A DNA stretch of 64,000 nucleotides from contig NZ_CP024202.1 in assembly GCF_003932755.1 (NCBI RefSeq), positions 1,674,001 through 1,738,000 of the forward strand. Direction: 5' to 3'. Positions 58,389 through 64,000 of this stretch are shown in pieces (position 1 is the first letter of the stretch; every line of letters starts with the position of its first letter). Under the pieces are notes generated by a model. The model was not told where the DNA came from. It saw nothing but the letters and a program-made list of their open reading frames with translations, and did no database searches. The translations under genes and the position numbers were made by a program. The stretch comes from Methylomicrobium sp. wino1. GTDB lineage: Bacteria; Pseudomonadota; Gammaproteobacteria; Methylococcales; Methylomonadaceae.

Positions 58389-58766
58389 ATGGCGACCATG
58401 AGTTTACTCCATAATCTGATCAAGCTGGCGCTTCTTAAACTTCATCGAACCCGGCTTAAAACACTCATGGCGACCGTAGAGGGCGGCTTGAAAAGTATCT
58501 CGGTGTCGCTGACGGACTTAGGGCGAGCACTTCCCGGGCCGGCCTATCACAAACACAAAATCAAGCGCATCGACCATCTCCTCGGCAATCCCACTTTCTC
58601 GAGCGTAAATGCTGCTTATCAACTGGTGGACGTCGTGTTATGCAAGCTGGCAGGTTGGTTAAAGATACCGGTTGAGGCGACCATCGGCCAATTAGAAACC
58701 CTTAATCATCGGTTACGCGCACGCATCTGGCGTAAAACGCAACGCGCCGGTGTCAGCCGGTATTGA
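58389..58766 (+). pseudogene. IS4-family transposase remnant with internal deletion
   Basis: The first about 95 residues (SLLHNLIKLALLKLHRTRLKTLMATVEGGLKSISVSLTDLGR … KIKRIDHLLGNPTF) match the N-terminal part of an IS4-type transposase. The last about 28 residues (ATIGQLETLNHRLRARIWRKTQRAGVSRY) look like a segment from further along, and no DDE catalytic core lies between. At 125 residues it is far below the roughly 400 expected. Read as a deletion derivative that cannot transpose. No clear terminal repeats of the original IS were found. Confidence 0.65.
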
Positions 58767-58960
58767 CCGGAAAATATAGGCGTGGAATCGCATGCCAAGC
58801 AACTATCCTGTACTGACTTAACGTCTGTTTCGCCCTCATTTTTTGGGATTTCAGGATTTAGGTGCTATATAATTTGTTCATGGCCAGACCCTATTAGAAT
58901 CGAATTTTCAGGAGCGTTCTATTATGTGACTTCCCGTGGTGTCCGCCGTCAAAACATTTT

Positions 58961-59203
58961 TACCTTTCGTACTTCAAATTTCAGCAGCGCCTAAGGAGGC
59001 ACCGGGGGCTCGATCCCTCACCTAACGCTAGGTGAGGTGACCAGCATGTATGTTGGCACAGAGCCTACAGGGATGTATTCACCCAGCACCTAAATTCCAT
59101 AGCCCATTGGCTATGGTTTACTACCTTGGATAATTTAGGTGCTGGGTTCACGGCGTCCTTTGACGAGTACCCCGGCGCAGAATTTTGATCTGCGATGGAT
59201 ATA
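58961..59203. mobile_element. Family 2 element, long copy 5, inside the RAYT gene
   Basis: 243 bp, diverged ends TACCTTTCGTACTTCAAATT and GATCTGCGATGGATATA. Contains the palindrome CCTCACCTAACGCTAGGTGA (59015-59037), the core CCTACAGGGATGTATTCAC, nested palindrome N and the right half of the core. Confidence 0.85.
59083..59146. repeat. Nested palindrome N, 64-bp form, in family 2 copy 5
   Basis: CCAGCACCTAAATTCC … AATTTAGGTGCTGGG, flanked by TTCAC at 59078-59082 and 59147-59151. Confidence 0.88.
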
Positions 59204-59478
59204 TGAAGATGATGAAGACAGGGTTCAATATCTTGATGTTTTGAAGCGTGTTGTAAAGGATTTTAAGTGGGTTTGTCATGCTTATTGTTTGATGACTAAC
59301 CATTATCTATTCGGTTATAAAAACGCCTGGCGCCAATTTTTTGTCAACAGATAGCGGATTTTTTTTGAGCTACGTTTTACAACCGTCGGTAAAATTAGCA
59401 GGGCAGTTGGATCCGCGAAGCTATGAATGTTGATCTGCCCCTTATTCCGAAACCCAATGCTACAGACAGGCGATAGGC

Positions 59479-62154
59479 ATGTTAAGATCTTTGAGCTCCG
59501 CTGCCGTAACAAAATTTTGCGCCCCAAAATTACGATCGAACATCGCGCCTCGTTCCACTTTGTTAGGTAGGCTAAATTCACTCATCCAAAATCGCCGTGT
59601 AGCCCTAGTACAAGCCCCTGCCGGCTTTGGAAAAAGTACATTACTAGCCCAATACTACGCTCAAATAAGAAGTCGTCCTCTTACGGAAACGATTTGGTTA
59701 TCATTAGACGAAGATGACAATGACCCCAATAGGCTTTTCATTTCCCTAGTTTTGGCGATACGCAATATTCAGCTAACGTGGTCGGAAGAACCTCACATAT
59801 TGGTTTCCCGCATGGACAATGCCCACGGGATTAGGGTCGCTGTCAATGGGCTAGTGAATGCGGTATCTACCTATCAAGGACAACATTTGGTACTGATTAT
59901 GGACGACTTGCACCGTGTTAATGACACGGGTGCTTTGAATCTACTGGACAACCTAATCAATCAATTACCGGTTAACTGTACATTCATTATTGGTTCAAGA
60001 ACTCCGCCGAATTTATCTTTGCCCCGTTGGCGAGCAAATGGAGAGCTGGGAGAATTATTGGCAACCGATCTGCAATTTGATGAGCTCGACGCGTTAGCTT
60101 TCGGTGCCTCATTATTTGGAAAACCAATTTCTGAAGAGTTAGCACGGCAGGCATTAAAACACACTAAAGGCTGGGCAGCTGGCCTTAATTTAGTGTTTTC
60201 CGCAGCTTTTAATCAAGCCAAATTGGATTTCACTGTGAACAGAGCAAACCGACATCTGTTCGACTACTTTGCAGCGGAAGTATTGGCGGATTTGCCCGCA
60301 GAACTGCGTGAATTTTTATTACATTGCTCTATTCTCCCCGAACTCGACCCGCAACGATGTAAGGCTGTCACCGGCCTCAACGATACTCAATTTATACTGA
60401 ATGAATTGTATCGGCGTAATTTGTTTTTGACTGCCTTAGATGACATGGCGCCTATCCTAAAGCTTCACGATCTTTTTCGTGATTACCTCAAATGCGAACT
60501 GGAGTTACGTTACCCAGGACTGAAGGAAGATCTGCATGCCAAAGCCGCAGTAGCCGAACCGGTTTTGCCCCTCGCCATCATGCACTGGCTTAAGGCAAAG
60601 CGATGGGATGAAGCCGTCACCTTGATTCAGAGCTGCTCGGCATCGTTGATGGCCGAAGGCGGTTATGCGTTACTGGAACGCTGGCTCAATCAGCTACCCG
60701 AACACATACAAAATGACCGGCCGGAAGTGGCGCAATTAAAAGGAATATGCAAGTGGGCGCGTTATGACTTTTTAGGTATGCGCGCGCCCTTGGAACTGGC
60801 CTGTGCGGGTTATCGCCGCCAAGGCGATACGGCCAGTTTAGCGTACACATTATTTATGCTAAGCCGCAGCCTGCATTCCGTCGGCGATCTAAAAAGCTGT
60901 AGCCGGGTGTTGCAAGAGGTCAATACCCTCAAAACCGAATTAGACCTACAAATGTCCGCTGCTCTCCATTCAGTGGGCGCCTTGCAGGCTTTGGCGATCG
61001 GTTGGCCAACACATGTGGCGCCGCACCTTGAAGCCATGGTAGCCGCCGCCGAACAAGACCTTGCCAACTTGTTTCCGGCCATCAGCGATGCTTTCAATAG
61101 TTTTTATTATGGCATGCCCAATACGCTAAAGCCCTTACGCCATCTACGAATGTTATGCTCCGCTTGGTGCGAATGGCAAAACGTGCATTGGATGGTAGAA
61201 GCCATGGCCAATACCGCATGGCCGGAATTCTGGTACGGTGATTACACAACAACGATGCAGGCCATGGAAAGGCAATCTCGCTTCCAGCAACGGATGGCGG
61301 CAGTCCCCGCTCTTTGGTTGGATTTTCATCAGCTCAACAGTCGGGTATTAGCCGCAAAAGGCGATTTCGAACAGGCGGTAGCGGCAGAACACAGCAACCT
61401 GCAAATCGTGGGCTCCGACGAATTTGGCGCGACGGCACGGGCATGGCGCAGACCTATCTTATTCAATTTGGCCTGTGTCTATTGGATGGCGCAAAACCAA
61501 CAAGGCTTAGCCGAATTGATGCCGCATATGCAGCTTAAACGGCAACCGGAAGAATGGCCTTTCGTTGCCACCGGTCTGGCATTAGTCAAAGGCCGGCATG
61601 CCTTATTGTCAGGAAATTTACCTGAAGCCGAAATAGAACTGGTGCGCGCACAAAAGCTTTACCGGCATTGGCGCTATCCGGGCTTCATCGGCAACCCGTC
61701 AATCAGCTTGGCCTATTTACGGGTTGTCCAAGGTCAACTGGAAACCGCCTGGACCGAATTCAAGCCAGTGCTTGAGGAAGCCATCAATGAAGATAGCATT
61801 GGCCCGTTGTTGATGGAGCCACGCCGGTTGCTCACCGAATTGTTCGCACTAATCCCGCCGGACGAACAGGCACGTTACCTTGATATACAGCACAGACTCG
61901 AAGGCTGGCAGCAGACATCGCCGTCATACAGCGCCAACCTGAACGAAAAAACACCGCACAACTTATCTGAACGGGAACTGGAAGTGCTTGAACGGATAGC
62001 CGCCGGCGACTGCAACAAGCAAATTGCCAAAATTTTCAATCTAAGTCCCCACACCGTGAAACGCCACGTTTCCAATATCCTCAACAAACTAGACCTTTCA
62101 ACCCGCGGGCAGGCTGCCGCCTGGTGGCGGGAACATATCGGCCGCACTGATTAA
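59479..62154 (+). CDS. MalT-like LuxR-family transcriptional activator (LAL)
   Basis: 891-residue large ATP-binding regulator. The N-terminal NTPase has Walker A LVQAPAGFGKSTLLAQYY and Walker B LVLIMDDLHRV. A long TPR-rich middle follows, and the C-terminal LuxR helix-turn-helix NLSERELEVLERIAAGDCNKQIAKIFNLSPHTVKRHVSNILNKLDLSTRGQAA ends the protein. This is the STAND architecture of MalT; the inducer is unknown. No maltose gene is adjacent and the glycogen cluster is 46 kb away. It lies in an accessory region beside transposase remnants. No target operator is visible. Confidence 0.9.
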   Translation: MLRSLSSAAVTKFCAPKLRSNIAPRSTLLGRLNSLIQNRRVALVQAPAGFGKSTLLAQYYAQIRSRPLTETIWLSLDEDDNDPNRLFISLVLAIRNIQLTWSEEPHILVSRMDNAHGIRVAVNGLVNAVSTYQGQHLVLIMDDLHRVNDTGALNLLDNLINQLPVNCTFIIGSRTPPNLSLPRWRANGELGELLATDLQFDELDALAFGASLFGKPISEELARQALKHTKGWAAGLNLVFSAAFNQAKLDFTVNRANRHLFDYFAAEVLADLPAELREFLLHCSILPELDPQRCKAVTGLNDTQFILNELYRRNLFLTALDDMAPILKLHDLFRDYLKCELELRYPGLKEDLHAKAAVAEPVLPLAIMHWLKAKRWDEAVTLIQSCSASLMAEGGYALLERWLNQLPEHIQNDRPEVAQLKGICKWARYDFLGMRAPLELACAGYRRQGDTASLAYTLFMLSRSLHSVGDLKSCSRVLQEVNTLKTELDLQMSAALHSVGALQALAIGWPTHVAPHLEAMVAAAEQDLANLFPAISDAFNSFYYGMPNTLKPLRHLRMLCSAWCEWQNVHWMVEAMANTAWPEFWYGDYTTTMQAMERQSRFQQRMAAVPALWLDFHQLNSRVLAAKGDFEQAVAAEHSNLQIVGSDEFGATARAWRRPILFNLACVYWMAQNQQGLAELMPHMQLKRQPEEWPFVATGLALVKGRHALLSGNLPEAEIELVRAQKLYRHWRYPGFIGNPSISLAYLRVVQGQLETAWTEFKPVLEEAINEDSIGPLLMEPRRLLTELFALIPPDEQARYLDIQHRLEGWQQTSPSYSANLNEKTPHNLSERELEVLERIAAGDCNKQIAKIFNLSPHTVKRHVSNILNKLDLSTRGQAAAWWREHIGRTD

Positions 62155-62453
62155 CTCGGCACAAATTCTTCGCCGTCAACAGCACTAAATCGGGTCTAAT
62201 GGCCCATTTTTTTTGTGGTGGATGGCTCTTTTGGGTCATGTCTTGGCTGAGTTTCAGGCCTAGACTGGACATGCGGTTGGCAAGGGAATTGAAAAATACA
62301 TTCAGTCTTACCGTCAGCATGAAATGAAACTATGCAGTCGCGTAGGTTTCATTCCTACGATTACGCTACCGCTAATCGAAACTACGCGGGCTAGCACCAA
62401 ATGTTATTAACAAATATAAAGCGATTAAAAATATAGGATGAGAGAGGAATATC
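62155..62453. other. 299-base region without a recognised gene
   Basis: Contains GGGTCTAATGGCCC followed by a run of T at 62194-62215, which could be a weak terminator of the regulator gene. It also has an imperfect GTAGGTTTC/CGAAACTACG inverted pair. No gene supported. Confidence 0.45.
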
Positions 62454-62798
62454 ATGGCGAAATTAAAATTTTATTACTTACATTGTTATACATCAGAGGA
62501 ATCAGCAGCACAGCCTTTTCAACCAGGCGATGAATTAGAATTAAAAATAGTAATTGATGGAAATGCAAAAACTTATAAGCGTAACAAAATGTGGGATGGT
62601 CGCAGATGGGATTTGAGCCACATTGAGGCTGATTATAAAAATAATATTGAGGTGATTTTGACTGATCTTGATAACCCTAGATTGGGTGATCAGCATGATT
62701 TATTAGGAAAAATGACAATTGGAACTAATCAAGTAAATGGAGCATTTGTTTTTAATGGGCACGGTGCCTCTTATGAGCTTAGATGGGGGCCAGCATAA
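62454..62798 (+). CDS. small soluble protein, unknown function
   Basis: 114 residues. Good ribosome-binding site GAGAGGA seven bases before ATG. The sequence alternates short hydrophobic strands (LKFYYLHCYT, ELELKIVIDG, IEVILTDLD, LLGKMTI, GAFVFNGHGASYELRW) with DE-rich turns, suggesting a compact beta-sandwich. No signal peptide and no catalytic motif. The DLDNPRLGDQHD loop could bind a metal ion (inference). A 104-bp inverted-repeat element follows it. Family not recognised. Confidence 0.7.
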   Translation: MAKLKFYYLHCYTSEESAAQPFQPGDELELKIVIDGNAKTYKRNKMWDGRRWDLSHIEADYKNNIEVILTDLDNPRLGDQHDLLGKMTIGTNQVNGAFVFNGHGASYELRWGPA

Positions 62799-62810
62799 AA
62801 GCATAAAAAA

Positions 62811-62914
62811 ATGGCTCTCCAGGAATTGCCGTGGTAGACACTATATGAAGTGATCTTAGGCTATTTATGTGCACTATCGGTTGTGGTTAACCACGGGAAA
62901 TCTGTGAGAGCCAT
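62811..62914. repeat. 104-bp element with terminal inverted repeats
   Basis: ATGGCTCTC…CCGTGGTAGAC at the left pairs with CCACGGG…GAGAGCCAT at the right. Inner palindrome GTGGTTAACCAC lies at 62884-62895. The right end is followed by AATTTTTT, so it could also work as a terminator for the preceding gene. Some IS families have GGCTCT ends, so a MITE origin is possible. Confidence 0.65.
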
Positions 62915-62942
62915 AATTTTTTAATGATTTTGGAGTATTCAA

Positions 62943-63435
62943 ATGCACCTTTTACTTTTATTTTATTGTATTTTTTATTCCCGCCCCCATATTGGCAGCA
63001 GTTGATTACGATTATTTTAAATTAGGAGAATTTAACACTGGAGGAAATTTATTAATAGGAACAATCGCATCGCAAGACGTGAATATCGCATTGTATAACA
63101 GCTTAGGTGACATAGTCGCCGAAGGAATAGACCAAGATTTTATAATTAACAATATTTTGTCATTTACGGTTCTAGATACCGACGACTATTGGTTACTTAT
63201 TACCGGATGGGGCAACGAATTTGCACCCAACCCTTTCCAAGCTACTCAATTACCTTCAGTCGCATTATATTTTAATTATTTTATTACCATCTTGTACGAC
63301 ACTGCAGAACCGATCATTTCAACCGAGCCATCTTCATCGATTCCTGATCCTGCTACCGTCACCCTCATTAGCTTAGGCTTAGCCGGTATGTCTCAAATTC
63401 GTCGCCGGACAAGCGGAAGAATGAAGAAGGGGTAA
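62943..63435 (+). CDS. PEP-CTERM-type surface protein, apparent 5' frameshift
   Basis: The main frame (codons from about 62941) encodes a signal-like helix (FYFYFIVFFIPAPILA), a mature domain (AVDYDYFKLGEFNTGGN … LDTDDYWLLITGWGNE) and a C-terminal sorting signal with SIPDPATVTLISLGLAGM and an RRR cluster, a PEP-CTERM-type tripartite tail. The only ATG with a ribosome-binding site (GGAG at 62932, ATG 62943) is one base out of this frame; MHLL then would need an indel in the T-rich tract 62949-62976. A TTG at 62992 would start after the signal. This may be a pseudogene, a phase-variable start or a sequence error. Confidence 0.6.
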
Positions 63436-63775
63436 GGCCGTACGGTGGATTAATTTCGCGACGGGGCATAGTACGGTGGATTCGACGATAGGCAATCTAC
63501 CATCGATTGTCTTCCAACGAAGACAGTTCGCAATGTTTGTAATGGTCTTCAGGCTATTATTTAGAGCTATAGGGTGTTTTCGCGATAGCAAAGCACCAAT
63601 GGTCTTCAAAGTTATGGCTAATTGTACATCGGCAAATCCACCCTACGGATTAGCTCCACGCCCCAAATCTGTTTATCAAGTCGGGGTTTTTCGTGCTTCT
63701 CGATATGTGTAACATAACTAGAAAATGAGGTTTTAAAATTTCATTATTTTATCCTATTGAAAGGGAGACTAAACT
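63436..63775. other. 340-base region without a recognised gene
   Basis: Contains the repeated fragment TACGGTGGATT (63443 and 63473 regions) and a complement AATCCACCCTAC near 63650, a loose inverted repeat. The remaining text shows no coding signal that I can support. Confidence 0.45.
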
Positions 63776-64000
63776 ATGAAAAAAAACATATGTTTTTTAT
63801 TATCGATTGGATGCTTATCAAGCCCGTCTTACGCGGCAGTTACGATATATAAAGAAAATTTAGGAGGCTTATCTCTACTAAAAACTTGGGTAGGTACTCA
63901 GCTACCAGCTAGAGAAGAAACTTATTACAATGAGGATGGAAGTTCTTATAGTAGGTATTATGAGATGAAAAAGGTATTAGGTCCAGATTTGCCTGCTTAT
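63776..64000 (+). CDS. secreted protein, 3'-partial
   Basis: 75 codons before the window ends, no stop seen. ATG 63776 is preceded by AAGGGAG with 7-8 bases spacing. Signal peptide MKKNICFLLSIGCLSSPSYA, then AVTIYKENLGGLSLLKTWVG, followed by a tyrosine-rich segment ending VLGPDLPAY. The family cannot be recognised. Its place after a PEP-CTERM-like gene suggests an exported protein set, perhaps also PEP-CTERM (unverifiable here). Intact reading frame from start to edge. Confidence 0.7.
   Translation, partial: MKKNICFLLSIGCLSSPSYAAVTIYKENLGGLSLLKTWVGTQLPAREETYYNEDGSSYSRYYEMKKVLGPDLPAY

Larger units (their letters stand above)
58880..59333 (+). pseudogene. REP-associated tyrosine transposase (RAYT) gene, broken
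   Basis: Starts ATG GCC AGA CCC at 58880, then is shifted by one base into IRIEFSGAFYYVTSRGVRRQNIF, the conserved N-terminus of Y1 RAYT transposases that mobilise REP sequences. A 243-bp family 2 element (58961-59203) then intervenes. Beyond it the same frame resumes as YEDDEDRVQYLDVLKRVVKD and WVCHAYCLMTNHY, containing the RAYT core motif before its catalytic region. The text then becomes unrelated, so the tyrosine-bearing C-terminal half is deleted. Non-functional. Confidence 0.75.

Noticed and set aside
59315-59581. An 88-codon minus-strand frame before the MalT-like gene
   Set aside because: Overlaps the regulator start and the RAYT tail; no start site or family signal.

Overview
The window reads as the chromosome of a gammaproteobacterial (type I, Methylococcales) methanotroph, most like the Methylomicrobium/Methylotuvimicrobium group. 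This rests on gene content, not on a database search. It carries a lanthanide-type PQQ methanol dehydrogenase (xoxF) with its xoxJ partner, a moxR-mxaS-mxaA-mxaC maturation cluster, a methenyl-tetrahydrofolate cyclohydrolase (fchA), and ordinary gammaproteobacterial housekeeping blocks such as rlmH-maf-rng-yhdP-nit-tldD-pmbA, cmoAB, lolA-rarA and uvrC-pgsA.

Layout. 1-13.5 kb is a co-directional glycogen cluster: glgC (cut by the window edge), a GH57 enzyme, malQ, a DUF4912 protein, a GH57 branching enzyme, glgA with a 360-residue disordered N-terminal extension, a GH13 amylase-family enzyme and glgB. 13.9-17 kb holds xoxJ and xoxF on the minus strand, followed by a CPA1 antiporter fused to a cyclic-nucleotide-binding domain. 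20-24 kb has lpxH, a cyclophilin, cysS, fchA and a tRNA-Pro/Arg/His operon with a good sigma-70-type promoter. 24.4-29.5 kb (minus strand) has a voltage-gated-like K+ channel and mxaC-mxaA-mxaS-moxR. 31-57.8 kb is mostly core housekeeping. 58-64 kb is accessory: a deleted IS4 transposase, a broken REP-associated tyrosine transposase (RAYT), a large MalT-like LuxR regulator, and small orphan or PEP-CTERM proteins.

The most striking feature lies between the genes. Several families of short non-coding inverted-repeat elements (MITE/REP-like) are scattered through the window, some nested in others. Family 1 has six copies of 179-288 bp, ends like GGAAYRWGCA...TGCTCGTTCC, and 3-bp target duplications (TTA or TAA). 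Family 2 has five copies of 71-244 bp, with TATACC ends. A 51-64 bp palindrome beginning (C)CCAGCACCTAAAT is nested at the same internal site of both families and is flanked by a 5-bp duplication (GTGAA/TTCAC or GTAAA). One family 1 copy interrupts the signal-peptide region of mxaA. One family 2 copy interrupts the RAYT gene. Two family 1 copies sit exactly on stop codons. These elements explain most of the non-coding space.

Genes working together: glgC/glgA/glgB, the GH57 and GH13 enzymes and malQ make and remodel glycogen, the likely carbon store of the methanotroph. XoxF/XoxJ oxidise methanol in the periplasm, while MoxR/MxaSAC are of the type that mature PQQ methanol dehydrogenase. FchA works in tetrahydrofolate C1 transfer. 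No methane monooxygenase, mxaF or xoxG lies in this window.
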